Shown: positions 34,959 to 44,201 of the stretch, piece by piece
Numbering within the stretch: the first letter of the stretch is position 1
Layout: the number at the start of each line of letters is the position of its first letter
Source: Lachnospiraceae bacterium
GTDB taxonomy: Bacteria > Bacillota_A > Clostridia > Lachnospirales > Lachnospiraceae
Reading direction: 5' to 3'
Assembly (NCBI GenBank): GCA_017482005.1
Contig: JAFUOI010000008.1
Location: 62,001 to 126,000, forward strand
DNA: 64,000 nt
Position numbers and translations under genes: made by a program
The notes under the pieces: model-generated
What the model was told of the DNA's origin: nothing
The model's database searches: none
Seen by the model: the letters and a program-made list of their open reading frames with translations, nothing else

Positions 34959-35477
34959 ATGACGCAAGATCCACATACATTATACAAACTGATTGTCCTC
35001 TATATGTTAAACCGTGTCTCTTTTCCCCTGACACGCGCACAGATTACCGACTATATATTGGACAGAGAATACACCAATTATATGACACTTCAAACTGTGT
35101 TTTCACAGCTTTGCGACGGCAACATGATCCTTGAAAAGACCGTGCGTAACCGAACACAGCTCTTTATTACGGAGGAAGGCGAAGATACCTTGCGATTCTT
35201 TGAGAATCGGATTTCTTCCGACATAAAAAAAGACGTGGATTCGTATTTACACGAAAAATCCATGTCTCTGAAAAACGAAACATCCATTACCGGTGAATAT
35301 TTCAAAAGCACCGAAGGAGAATACAAAGCACATCTGGTTGCCCGTGAAAAGGCGCAAATCTTGGTTGACATAACTCTTTCTGTTCCAACCGAAGATTTAG
35401 CAGCAACCATTTGTGAAAAATGGGAACGAAAAAATCAGGATATTTATCAGTACTTAACAGAGCAGCTATTTTCATAG
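34959..35477 (+). CDS. DUF4364 protein (winged-helix-like)
   Basis: A 172-residue DUF4364 protein. Residues 10-75 look like a winged-helix fold (LYMLNRVSFPLTRAQITDYIL, then LQTVFSQLCDGNMILEKTV and LFITEEGEDTLRFF), and the C-terminal part is alpha/beta. The family is widespread in Clostridia; a regulatory role is assumed from the fold. AAAGGAAATCAA precedes the ATG. The terminator hairpin overlaps the stop codon. Confidence 0.85.
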   Translation: MTQDPHTLYKLIVLYMLNRVSFPLTRAQITDYILDREYTNYMTLQTVFSQLCDGNMILEKTVRNRTQLFITEEGEDTLRFFENRISSDIKKDVDSYLHEKSMSLKNETSITGEYFKSTEGEYKAHLVAREKAQILVDITLSVPTEDLAATICEKWERKNQDIYQYLTEQLFS

Positions 35478-35490
35478 CTGCTCTTTCTCA
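35459..35490 (+). terminator. Terminator of the malic enzyme operon
   Basis: Perfect stem AGAGCAGCTAT/ATAGCTGCTCT with a TTTC loop, followed by TTCTCATCT; it includes the last codons of the DUF4364 gene. Confidence 0.75.
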
Positions 35491-35511
35491 TCTATTCCGC
35501 TCTTATATACC

Positions 35512-36852
35512 TTACATCTCCTGTATATCCGTCATCTCTTCCTGCTCGATGCCATCTACCTCACCCAGTACAACGTCCAAAATCCGCGCCAATGTCGGAG
35601 CTTCGTCACATAAATGCATCTGCTCAATCTTTGCCCCCTGTTTTACTCCGTATCCGCTCATCATGAAAAATGTTTCATAATCCGGAAGTTCCGGAAGATA
35701 ACCGTGAGTAGCAAGCATCCTGTGTTCTGTCATTTCCTCTACTCTTTCATATGGTTTTTCATAACTGTTTTGAAAATAATATCCCGGCTTTGCTTCAAGC
35801 ATACAGATACAGTTTCCGTCGGCACCGAGTCTCTTAGCCTCCTTACGGGAAATAATCCTTGCAATCATTTCCTCAGGAATCTGTTTTAAACATCTGCGGA
35901 GCTGCTTCATAATCTCTTCCTGCTCCTGTTTTTCTGCTTTTTTCAATCTTCGCGCTGTTGCCTTATCTGCATATATGTAACAACTGCCGTCACAGTGCTG
36001 CGCATAAAAATCATAATCTTTGATCGTTCCGCCTCCCGAAACCCGCAGAAATCCTGCCTGTTTCAGATAGTAATTCGGATATATCACAGTATGTGTTCCA
36101 ATCTGACAGTGATCTCCCAGAACAACAATCGTTGTCTTATCCATATCCCCTGTCTCTTCCAGCGCACTTAAAAACCGCCCGAGTCTTTCATCATGTCGTT
36201 TCATGGCCTCCGTCACTTCCGGAGCATCCAATCCGTATTTGTGCCTGTTCGTATCCACATCCGTCAGATGAATAAGAAACAGATCCGGATTATATTTTCG
36301 TATCGTATACTCCGCAGCATCCGTGACAAAATTATCCAGAGCCGGTTGATTTGTTCCATCCAAAAGATGCCCGAACTTACCAAGCAAATCAATCTGATAT
36401 GGTATCGGTCCGCTTACCGCTGAAATCATAACCTGATTCTGCCACTCCCTGTTGGGAAAAATCTCAGGTACACAGTATTTAATCCTGCTCCTCGCCGAAA
36501 CCGGCCACAATAAAGCAGCTGTTGTCCATCCTTTTTTTCGTGCCAAATCATAAATTGTATCCGCTTTAATAAATCGTCTCTGCCACAGCCAATCTTCTTT
36601 TCCTGCCCGATACGGCTGAATCCGCGTATTGTTAATCACCCTGTGATGATTCGGCATCAATCCTGTCACGATTGTACTGTGCGCCGGATATGTAATCGAA
36701 GGATATACACTTCTGACATGATCACAGCAGGCAGCCCGCTCCCTAATCCTGCGGAAGTTCGGAAGACTGCTCATATATGAAAGATCTCTTGTGCCGACCG
36801 CATCCAATGAAACGATTAACATTCTCTGTCCGTCTAATCTTCTTTCAGCCAT
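35512..36852 (-). CDS. Type I phosphodiesterase/nucleotide pyrophosphatase-like protein
   Basis: A 446-residue member of the alkaline phosphatase superfamily (ENPP-like), without a signal peptide. Metal ligands and nucleophile can be placed: LIVSLDAVG (Asp), YPSITYPAHSTIVTG (Thr nucleophile), HLTDVDTNRHKYG (Asp/His), VVLGDHCQ (Asp-His) and ATHGYLPE (His). The substrate is unknown. AGGAGCACATGAA precedes the ATG. The gene overlaps the end of rarA by 19 bases. Confidence 0.88.
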   Translation of the reverse strand: MAERRLDGQRMLIVSLDAVGTRDLSYMSSLPNFRRIRERAACCDHVRSVYPSITYPAHSTIVTGLMPNHHRVINNTRIQPYRAGKEDWLWQRRFIKADTIYDLARKKGWTTAALLWPVSARSRIKYCVPEIFPNREWQNQVMISAVSGPIPYQIDLLGKFGHLLDGTNQPALDNFVTDAAEYTIRKYNPDLFLIHLTDVDTNRHKYGLDAPEVTEAMKRHDERLGRFLSALEETGDMDKTTIVVLGDHCQIGTHTVIYPNYYLKQAGFLRVSGGGTIKDYDFYAQHCDGSCYIYADKATARRLKKAEKQEQEEIMKQLRRCLKQIPEEMIARIISRKEAKRLGADGNCICMLEAKPGYYFQNSYEKPYERVEEMTEHRMLATHGYLPELPDYETFFMMSGYGVKQGAKIEQMHLCDEAPTLARILDVVLGEVDGIEQEEMTDIQEM

Positions 36853-38153
36853 TTCATGTGCTCCTGTACATTGTGCTCATACCCTTGATCTGTCGGTCGA
36901 TAAAATGCAGTTCCGACCAATTCATCCGGTAGATATTGTTGGTTTACATAATGTTTTGGATAATCGTGTGCATATTGATATCCGATACCGTGTCCGAGTT
37001 TTGCTGCCCCCTTGTAGTGAGCATCCTGAAGATGGGTCGGGACTTTCAGATTTCCCGTCGATCTCACGCAATCCGAAGCAGCAAAGATTGCCTCGCAGGC
37101 CGTATTACTTTTCGGTGCCGTAGCAATGTAGATTGCCGCCTCAGACAAAATAATCTGTGCCTCAGGCATTCCGACACGCTCCACCGCCAGAGATGCACTG
37201 ACTGCCACCTGAAGTGCGTGTGGATCCGCCATTCCCACATCCTCCGCAGCGCAGATCATCATGCGCCTTGCAATAAATGTTACGCTCTCCCCCGCATACA
37301 GCATCTTTGCAAGATAATATACCGCTGCATCCGGATCGGACCCCCGCATACTTTTTATAAACGCCGAGATGGTATCATAATGGTTGTCTCCCGACTTATC
37401 ATATTTAATCACACGTTTCTGTATACACTCTGATGCTACCGGAAGTGTAATGTGTATCTTACCATCCTCACTTCGCTCCGTCGTCAACACACCAATTTCA
37501 ATGGCATTAAGTGCATGACGGGCATCTCCGCCGGCCACATCCGCCAAAAATTCCAGCGCGTCCTCATCAATACAGGCATCATAGGCGCCCATTCCTTTTT
37601 CATCATCTTCCAAAGCTCTGCGTAACAGGCCTTTAACATCATCTTTTTCCAAAGGTTTCAATTCAAAAATAATCGAACGCGAAATCAAAGCTCCGTTTAC
37701 CTCAAAATAAGGATTTTCGGTCGTCGCTCCGATCAGTATGATTGTTCCGTCTTCCACAAACGGTAATAAATAGTCCTGTTGCCCTTTATTAAAACGATGG
37801 ATTTCGTCAATGAACAGAATTGTCTTCTTTTGATACATTCCCAGCGTATCCTTCGCTTTCATCACAACTTCTTCCATATCTTTCTTTCCCGCAACAGTCG
37901 CATTGATTTGGGTAAACTCCGCACTGGTTGTGTTGGCAATCACCTTTGCAATGGTTGTTTTACCGGTTCCAGGAGGTCCGTAAAAAATAAGAGAACTGAG
38001 TTTGTCTGCCTTGATGGCCCTGTATAGAAGCTTATCCTCCCCGAGAATGTGTTTTTGCCCCACAATTTCACTGAGTTTTGAAGGACGCATACGCGCCGCC
38101 AACGGCGATTCCTTTTCCATTGTGTTCTCACGCATATATTCAAATAAATCCAT
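36834..38153 (-). CDS. rarA: Replication-associated recombination protein RarA (MgsA)
   Basis: A 439-residue AAA+ ATPase acting at stalled replication forks, related to clamp-loader subunits. Walker A YGPPGTGKTT, Walker B ILFIDEIHRF, sensor GATTENP, and the C-terminal tetramerisation region with LPDELVGTAFY-type ending. The ATG at 38153 after GAGGCGGATT was chosen over a TTG seven codons upstream. Confidence 0.95.
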   Translation of the reverse strand: MDLFEYMRENTMEKESPLAARMRPSKLSEIVGQKHILGEDKLLYRAIKADKLSSLIFYGPPGTGKTTIAKVIANTTSAEFTQINATVAGKKDMEEVVMKAKDTLGMYQKKTILFIDEIHRFNKGQQDYLLPFVEDGTIILIGATTENPYFEVNGALISRSIIFELKPLEKDDVKGLLRRALEDDEKGMGAYDACIDEDALEFLADVAGGDARHALNAIEIGVLTTERSEDGKIHITLPVASECIQKRVIKYDKSGDNHYDTISAFIKSMRGSDPDAAVYYLAKMLYAGESVTFIARRMMICAAEDVGMADPHALQVAVSASLAVERVGMPEAQIILSEAAIYIATAPKSNTACEAIFAASDCVRSTGNLKVPTHLQDAHYKGAAKLGHGIGYQYAHDYPKHYVNQQYLPDELVGTAFYRPTDQGYEHNVQEHMKWLKED

Positions 38154-38277
38154 AATCCGCCTCTGTACTTTCAAAATAATTTTTCATCCGTTGCAGTTAA
38201 CCGACAATCCGGTTCCGGACTTTGATTCCATTCCTGCCTGCAACTATATAAAAGTATATCTGACAAAACGCTGAAAT

Positions 38278-39009
38278 TCAATGCCGGTCATACAAAATCT
38301 CATCCAGTGTCACAAAAGAATACCCCTCTTGCTGCAGACTGTCCACAATAGCAAGAGCCGCCTGCACGCTGGATGTGGAAGCATCATGCATGAGGATAAT
38401 TGCATTCTCCTTAGCCTCCGGCAATACATTCTGCATAATTTCCCCAACATCGGAAAGCGCCCAGTCTCTCGAATCAATTGTCCAGAGCACTTCCCTCATC
38501 GGCGGATCATAGACAATCTCACTGTTTTTACATCCAAAAGGCGGACGCAGCAGCTTCGGATACTTCCCGGTAAGCTCATAGATCACATCGTTTGTCCTGT
38601 TCACCTGATTCACTGCTTCCTCACTGCTCAACTTACTCAGGTCATCATGATAAAAAGAATGATTTCCGATCAGGTGCCCATCCTCCGCAATCTGTTTGAC
38701 AAGTTCCGGGTTTTCGACCGCCCTATGCCCTAAAAGAAAAAAAGTCGCCCTGACATTTCGTTCCTTTAACCCTTCCAACAAGAGTGGTGTGTATTTGTGA
38801 TTCGGACCATCATCAAAAGTCAGTGCAATCTTTCCCTTAAACGTCGTATTCCCACTGATGGCCGGTTCTTTTACAAATACATCACTGACCGACATACCTC
38901 CCCCTGAAGTTGTTACTATCTCTTCTCCCTGTTGTATTCTAAGCCCGACGAACAATACGCAGTCCAGCACGAATAGTAATACAATCCAGATAACCCGGTG
39001 GAATTTCAT
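38278..39009 (-). CDS. Polysaccharide deacetylase (NodB domain)
   Basis: A 243-residue exported or membrane-anchored deacetylase: one N-terminal span (residues 5-23), a short linker, and a NodB domain with catalytic TFDDGPN, metal-binding HSFYH (HxxxH), RPPFG and LMHDAS. The length and layout fit Firmicute peptidoglycan or sporulation-type deacetylases. The ATG at 39009 is taken; a GTG five codons upstream is also possible, as neither has a strong ribosome binding site. Confidence 0.9.
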   Translation of the reverse strand: MKFHRVIWIVLLFVLDCVLFVGLRIQQGEEIVTTSGGGMSVSDVFVKEPAISGNTTFKGKIALTFDDGPNHKYTPLLLEGLKERNVRATFFLLGHRAVENPELVKQIAEDGHLIGNHSFYHDDLSKLSSEEAVNQVNRTNDVIYELTGKYPKLLRPPFGCKNSEIVYDPPMREVLWTIDSRDWALSDVGEIMQNVLPEAKENAIILMHDASTSSVQAALAIVDSLQQEGYSFVTLDEILYDRH

Positions 39010-39080
39010 ATACCTGCCGCCCACCTATACTTTCAAACTAATATATGTCTATCCCTTCGTCCCATATGTTCCGTCCTTGC

Positions 39081-39857
39081 TCAATTATCAAATTCCAACA
39101 TATAATCACGATACCGTAGTGCGCACATCGTCCGTTGGCACTTATAATTTCTCCGTTGCTCAATAGCAATCGCTTTAAAGAAAGTCTTCCACAACCGTTC
39201 AAACTCCCGGGAACGCTCACTGCTCCACAGTCGTTCTATTGCTTCCCTATCAATCGGCGACAAAAACCACGGGTTTCCTTTTTCATGAAAAACACCCATC
39301 TCACTATTGTCATCTATGATTACAAAATGTTCCTCCGGAAAACGATCCGCAAAATGTCCTGCCATGAGTGGTAAAACCATATTTTTAGGCCGGATTCTGG
39401 CCATCAGGACTCCGTTCTCCAATTCTGCAAAACGTAAAAATTCCCGAAAACTGTGGGATTCATTTATCACATTTCTGCAAATCTCAAATAATCTGCATAC
39501 CTCTTCCCTTCCATGCATATCCGTCACCCCTGCTCCGACCTTAAATCCCAGTTTCAAAAACCGGTAAATGACCATAATCTTGTCTTCCTCAAAAGATAAG
39601 GACGCTGCATAAATCTGCCTATATGCCTCGGGAGAAATCTTGCGGCTTACCGACCGCGCAACCTTAACCGCCTTTTCCATATCCGTCTCAACATACCGGT
39701 ATTCGGCGAACAGCTCCATCGTATACTCGCCATCTGCCAATATCACAAGACTTTCATCCGGGATATGGGCTGCCCATGCATCATAAACTGCCGTAAAAAT
39801 CCCATCCGGCGTATTTTCACATATGTAAATAACCTTTCCCTGTACCATTCTATCCAT
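39081..39857 (-). CDS. TIGR03915-type DNA repair protein (DUF4130)
   Basis: A 258-residue protein of the TIGR03915 group (DUF4130 domain), which is encoded beside TIGR03916 radical SAM proteins in many bacteria and is presumed to act with them in DNA repair or modification. Recognisable parts are HGREEVCRLFEICRNV, FREFLRFAELENGV, HFADRFPEEHFVIID and the basic tail RRNYKCQRTMCALRYRDYM. GGAGGTGACAG precedes the ATG. It follows the radical SAM gene by 73 bases and probably shares its LexA-controlled promoter. Confidence 0.85.
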   Translation of the reverse strand: MDRMVQGKVIYICENTPDGIFTAVYDAWAAHIPDESLVILADGEYTMELFAEYRYVETDMEKAVKVARSVSRKISPEAYRQIYAASLSFEEDKIMVIYRFLKLGFKVGAGVTDMHGREEVCRLFEICRNVINESHSFREFLRFAELENGVLMARIRPKNMVLPLMAGHFADRFPEEHFVIIDDNSEMGVFHEKGNPWFLSPIDREAIERLWSSERSREFERLWKTFFKAIAIEQRRNYKCQRTMCALRYRDYMLEFDN

Positions 39858-39930
39858 CTGTCACCTCCGATATATGGCTATCATTACTCTAAGTATGCTT
39901 TTCGTACCTGTCCTCCACGCTTCACGGTAT

Positions 39931-41364
39931 TTACTGCGCTCGGTTTTCAATTAAAAAACTCCGGTCATCAAAAAGCGACAATTGACGGAATGTCACATTA
40001 TAATCCATTTCCCAGTTTTTCTGTCTGTCAAGATCCAAAATCCTTCTCGTAATATAGTCCTCGTCAATCTTTGTCCTATACATCATTTTTCCGTTACATG
40101 TAATAAAATAATGTGCGCGTTTCAACACAACACCGATACGGCGAAGCTGCTCAAAATCAAGTTTAGAGCTCCTGCGCGCCCGCACAATCCTGCGCGCGGA
40201 CTTGACGCCGATCCCCGGAACCCGTAGCAAAAGCCCGTATGGTGCACGATTGATCTCCACAGGAAAATGCTCCAAATGCCGGATTGCCCACTCACATTTC
40301 GGATCCAGATACACATTAAAATTGGGCTTTTCCTCCGACAAAAGTTCCTGTGCCTTAAATCCGTAAAAGCGCAGAAGCCAATCCGCCTGATACAATCTGT
40401 GCTCACGAAGAAGCGGCGGTTTCGTACCCGGATCCGGCAAAGCACTGTCTTCATTTAATGCTACATAAGCCGAATAAAACACGCGCTTAAGATCATAATT
40501 TTGGTACAATGATTCAGCTACGGTCAGCAGCTGATAATCATTCTCCTGTGTTGCGCCGACAATCATCTGGGTACTTTGTCCTGCCGGAACAAAATCCTGT
40601 TTTTTCTTCCGGTCCGGATAATGCGCACCGCCTACCGCAAGTGCCCCCGGTGAATCCACGCAAGCGGATTCTTCCGTTTCATATTCCGATTCATACAGCG
40701 GAAGTGCCGGTCTGCTGTCTCCCTTTCCGTCCGTAAGTAACATCCTCTGCCCGTAGATTCCCTTTTGAATCTGACGCATCGGAAGCAAAATCTTCTCCCT
40801 GCTCTTGCCCGGTGCCAGCTTCTTAAGACCATCCGCCGTCGCCAGTTCCAGATTCAGGCTCATACGGTCCGCTAAAAAACCAACTGCCTCCACAAGCTGC
40901 GGTGAAGCTCCCGGAATCCCCTTGACGTGAATATATCCGTTGAATTTGTACTTTTCACGCAAAAGCTTCAGGGTGATATATATCTGTTCCATAGTCTCAT
41001 CCGGACTGCGGCGCACTCCGGAGCTTAAAAACAGCCCCTCAATATAGTTTCTCCTATAAAATTGTATCGTCAATTCACACACTTCCTCCGGTGTAAATGA
41101 CGTCCGCAGCGTATCGTTGGAACGACGGTTAATGCAATATTTGCAGTCATGTATGCACTCATTTGTAAACAGTATTTTCAGAAGGGAAATACATCTTCCG
41201 TCCGCTGCAAAACTATGGCAGATTCCGCTTGCCGCAGTGTTTCCTATCATGCCTTCCTTCCCTTTTCGCTCCACACCGCTGGAAGTACACGCCACATCAT
41301 ACTTCGCCGCATCCGACAATATTTCAAGTTTCTGTTCCACCGACAAATCTTCCACAACTAACAT
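39931..41364 (-). CDS. TIGR03916-type radical SAM DNA modification/repair protein
   Basis: A 477-residue radical SAM protein. The cluster motif is CIHDCKYC (CxxxCxxC) near residue 70. The C-terminal part holds a helix-hairpin-helix DNA-binding segment (LLRVPGIGVKSARRIVRARR). This family is linked to a uracil-DNA-glycosylase-like or DUF4130 partner, found here directly downstream. AAAAGGAGTGATG precedes the ATG. A LexA box 48 bases upstream indicates SOS control, which supports a repair role. The exact reaction is unknown. Confidence 0.9.
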   Translation of the reverse strand: MLVVEDLSVEQKLEILSDAAKYDVACTSSGVERKGKEGMIGNTAASGICHSFAADGRCISLLKILFTNECIHDCKYCINRRSNDTLRTSFTPEEVCELTIQFYRRNYIEGLFLSSGVRRSPDETMEQIYITLKLLREKYKFNGYIHVKGIPGASPQLVEAVGFLADRMSLNLELATADGLKKLAPGKSREKILLPMRQIQKGIYGQRMLLTDGKGDSRPALPLYESEYETEESACVDSPGALAVGGAHYPDRKKKQDFVPAGQSTQMIVGATQENDYQLLTVAESLYQNYDLKRVFYSAYVALNEDSALPDPGTKPPLLREHRLYQADWLLRFYGFKAQELLSEEKPNFNVYLDPKCEWAIRHLEHFPVEINRAPYGLLLRVPGIGVKSARRIVRARRSSKLDFEQLRRIGVVLKRAHYFITCNGKMMYRTKIDEDYITRRILDLDRQKNWEMDYNVTFRQLSLFDDRSFLIENRAQ

Positions 41365-41411
41365 ATCATCACTCCTTTTACACCTGAGCCACCTTGTTTG
41401 TCACTCTGTAT

Positions 41412-41425
41412 CGAACATTTGTTCT
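41412..41425. promoter_or_regulatory. LexA (SOS) box
   Basis: CGAACATTTGTTCT contains the palindrome GAAC-N4-GTTC, matching the Firmicute LexA/DinR consensus. It stands 48 bases upstream of the radical SAM repair gene. Confidence 0.8.
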
Positions 41426-41522
41426 ATTATTGCACGAATTATATGATTTGTCAATGTTCTTAAATCCCCCGATCTTGACCTTATGTAAAAAACTAAATTC
41501 CCTTAAACATAGTAATCTAAAA

Positions 41523-41552
41523 TAAAAAATCGAATCCTTTTACCGGATTCGA
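41523..41552 (-). terminator. Terminator of the glgB/YdcF operon
   Basis: Stem TCGAATCC/GGATTCGA with a GGTAAAA-type loop, then TTTTTTATTTT on the minus strand, 24 bases after the stop at 41576. Confidence 0.85.
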
Positions 41553-41575
41553 CCTTTTATTTTTATTCATATATC

Positions 41576-42355
41576 TTACGGCAGCACAACATCCTTAAAC
41601 ACCGCCATACATTCCCTGAGATAGTTGGTCGGATTTAGCCAACGGACATTGTCCGCACCAAGCCCGGAAACCGAAGTATAACCGCACTCTCGCGCCAAAT
41701 GGCAGGCGCGGTAAACATGAAACTTATTTGTCACAATCACAACCGACGCTTCCGCCGGAATAAATACCTTGGAAAAAGTAAGATTTTCATTCGTGGACGT
41801 AGAACGATCCTCCATAATAATACGCGACTCAGAAACGCCAAGCTCCACAAGCCCCCTGCGCATCGCTTCCGCCTCGGAAATAAGTTCATTCTTTCCCTGT
41901 CCGCCGCTGACGACAGCCTTAGTATCCGGATTTTCAAGCAGATACTCCGCCGCAGCATTAATCCGGTTTCTCAAAACAACAGACGGCCGTTCTCCCCTCA
42001 GTCCTGCCCCGAGCACAATCACATAATCTGCATTTTCTTCCGGTCCGACGACCTGTTCATGCAGAATCATTCCAAACAGAATACCGAAAAGAAGAAGCCC
42101 TGCTGAAACCGCGCTCCAAAAAACTATAATCAGCTTACGCGGAATTGTGAACCTTCCTTTAAAATGCCCATGCCACACTGTTGCAAGCAACAAACATGCT
42201 ACTCCGATCAGCGGAAACACAAAGAAAAACGGCTGCATTCCTACATAAGTCACGAGCATACCAAAATACACAAAACATAGCAGCGCCGCCAACATAAGCA
42301 GCAGCATGATGATACTGTGCCTGATCTTTCCTTTATTTTTCTCACATTTCTTCAT
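41576..42355 (-). CDS. YdcF/SanA family membrane protein (DUF218)
   Basis: A 259-residue protein with four N-terminal membrane spans (to about residue 105) and a DUF218 domain: YVIVLGAGLRGERPSVVLRNRI, AVVSGGQGKNELISEAEAM, EDRSTSTNEN, VIVTNKFHVYRACHLA. The family is linked to cell-envelope integrity and vancomycin resistance in E. coli (SanA), but its reaction is unknown. It overlaps glgB by 14 bases, with AGAGGAAAC inside glgB as ribosome binding site. Confidence 0.9.
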   Translation of the reverse strand: MKKCEKNKGKIRHSIIMLLLMLAALLCFVYFGMLVTYVGMQPFFFVFPLIGVACLLLATVWHGHFKGRFTIPRKLIIVFWSAVSAGLLLFGILFGMILHEQVVGPEENADYVIVLGAGLRGERPSVVLRNRINAAAEYLLENPDTKAVVSGGQGKNELISEAEAMRRGLVELGVSESRIIMEDRSTSTNENLTFSKVFIPAEASVVIVTNKFHVYRACHLARECGYTSVSGLGADNVRWLNPTNYLRECMAVFKDVVLP

Positions 42356-44201
42356 TTTTAGTTTCCTCTACCAAAAAGATTCTCGCCGAAAACGGCGCAA
42401 TGTCCGTAAAAATCCGGTAAGGTTTCCCGTTCAGCGGTTCCGCCGTCACACGAACCTTCATGTCAGCCGGATCCGTATTTCCGCTGTAACAATACCAGTC
42501 ACTGTTAATCAGTTCACGGAGTCTGCATTCCCTGCCATACCCAAAAGAAAAATCACTCCAATACTGGTCCGACAAATTGAGCATAACAATTACATTCTGT
42601 CCCTGTGCACGTCTTTCATATACATAAGTTGAGTAGTCTTTGGCATGCACCTCCAACCAGCAGAAACATTCCGGATTGTATTCTCCGTTATAAAGTGCCG
42701 GATAACTAACATAAATCTTAGCAAGATCTCTGCAATACTTGTGAAACGAATCATGCATCGGATATTTGAGCATATCCCAATCCTGCTGCCTGTTTTCATC
42801 CCACTCCCGGAGCTGTCCGATTTCATTCCCCATGAAATTCAGCTTTTTACCCGGATGGGTATAAAAATATGCATACAGTGCTCTCGCCTGAGGGAATTTC
42901 TGTTCATAATCTCCCCACATTTTCTGTACAATGGTTGCCTTTCCATGCACAACCTCGTCATGAGAAAACGGAAGCAGGAAAAGTTCATTGTAAAAATATT
43001 GCATGGAAAATGCTAATTTATAGTGATGTCCCGGTCTGTGTGACGGATGTACTTTAAAATAGTCCAAAGTATCATTCATAAATCCCATATCCCATTTGTA
43101 ATCAAAACCGAGCCCGCCATACTCAACCGGAGCAGTGACTTTTGGATAATCCGTGGAATCCTCAGCAATTAAAATAGCTCCCGGATGTCTTTCATGCAGC
43201 CCGTAATTCATGTTTTTAACAAACATGACACTCCTGTCATTCACTCCGCGATTTTGGTCGCCCATCCAATAAATTGCACGGCTGATTGCATCCATTCGAA
43301 TTCCGTCAAAATGAAACTCCTTCAACCAGTAATTGGCACTTGACTGCAGAAAGCTTGCCACTTCACCCTTTGCATTATTAAAGTTACATGTTCCCCACTC
43401 ACTTTTACCTACATCGTCCGTATCATATTCGTACAATGCAGTTCCGTCGAATTTTGCAAGCCCATATCCGTCTACCGCGAAGTGAACCGGAACAAAATCC
43501 AGTATGACACCGATGTCATTTACGTGGCAAAGATCGACAAATGCCTTCAATTCATCCGGAGAACCATATCTGGACGTCGGTGCAAAAAATCCTGTGTTCT
43601 GATAGCCCCACGAACAATCTGCCGGATGCTCGGACAAAGGCATACATTCGATATAATTAAAATGATTTTCCTTCAAATAAGGAATCAGCTCCTTAGCAAT
43701 CTCCGCATAAGTCGGAAAATACATCTCTTCTCCTTCCTCACGCTCTTTGACTGCTTTTTCATTTTTCCATGATGCAAAATGCATCTCATATATGTTCATC
43801 GGATAATTATAGTTCTTTAAACGCTCTCCGCGCTCTTTTATCCATGCATCATCCTTGAAAGAATACTGATGTAAATCCGTTATAACCGATGCAAATGCCG
43901 GTCTCTTTTCCATGGCAAAACCATAGGGATCGCAGTGTTCGCACAAATATCCGTTCCTGTCCTCAATCACATACTTGTAAAGCATTCCCACCCTTGCCTG
44001 CGGAACATACAACGTATAAACTCCCGGATCAAATCCATGTTCCATCTGCATTTTATTCCAGTCCGAAAAATCACCCGTCACATAAACTGCCGCTGCATTC
44101 GGTGCATAGACACGAAACCAGACACCGTCTCCCTCCATATGTGCCCCGAAAAATTCATAAGCATCAAACGCGTTTCCGCTGTAAAAATCTCCGAAATTCA
44201 T
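42342..44201 (-). CDS. glgB: 1,4-alpha-glucan branching enzyme
   Basis: A 619-residue GH13 branching enzyme that introduces alpha-1,6 branches into glycogen. An N-terminal CBM48 region (FRVYAPNAAAVYVTGDFSDWNKM) precedes the barrel with nucleophile Asp in FDGIRMDAIS, acid/base Glu in LIAEDSTDYP, and FSHDEVVHGK. The length is typical for the family without the extra N1 module. No other glycogen genes are adjacent. Its ATG overlaps the upstream stop by four bases. Confidence 0.95.
   Translation of the reverse strand: MNFGDFYSGNAFDAYEFFGAHMEGDGVWFRVYAPNAAAVYVTGDFSDWNKMQMEHGFDPGVYTLYVPQARVGMLYKYVIEDRNGYLCEHCDPYGFAMEKRPAFASVITDLHQYSFKDDAWIKERGERLKNYNYPMNIYEMHFASWKNEKAVKEREEGEEMYFPTYAEIAKELIPYLKENHFNYIECMPLSEHPADCSWGYQNTGFFAPTSRYGSPDELKAFVDLCHVNDIGVILDFVPVHFAVDGYGLAKFDGTALYEYDTDDVGKSEWGTCNFNNAKGEVASFLQSSANYWLKEFHFDGIRMDAISRAIYWMGDQNRGVNDRSVMFVKNMNYGLHERHPGAILIAEDSTDYPKVTAPVEYGGLGFDYKWDMGFMNDTLDYFKVHPSHRPGHHYKLAFSMQYFYNELFLLPFSHDEVVHGKATIVQKMWGDYEQKFPQARALYAYFYTHPGKKLNFMGNEIGQLREWDENRQQDWDMLKYPMHDSFHKYCRDLAKIYVSYPALYNGEYNPECFCWLEVHAKDYSTYVYERRAQGQNVIVMLNLSDQYWSDFSFGYGRECRLRELINSDWYCYSGNTDPADMKVRVTAEPLNGKPYRIFTDIAPFSARIFLVEETKNEEM

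Noticed and set aside
33984..34976. Minus-strand 330-codon frame
   Set aside because: Antisense of the TIGR01212 radical SAM gene; no ribosome binding site and no family resemblance.
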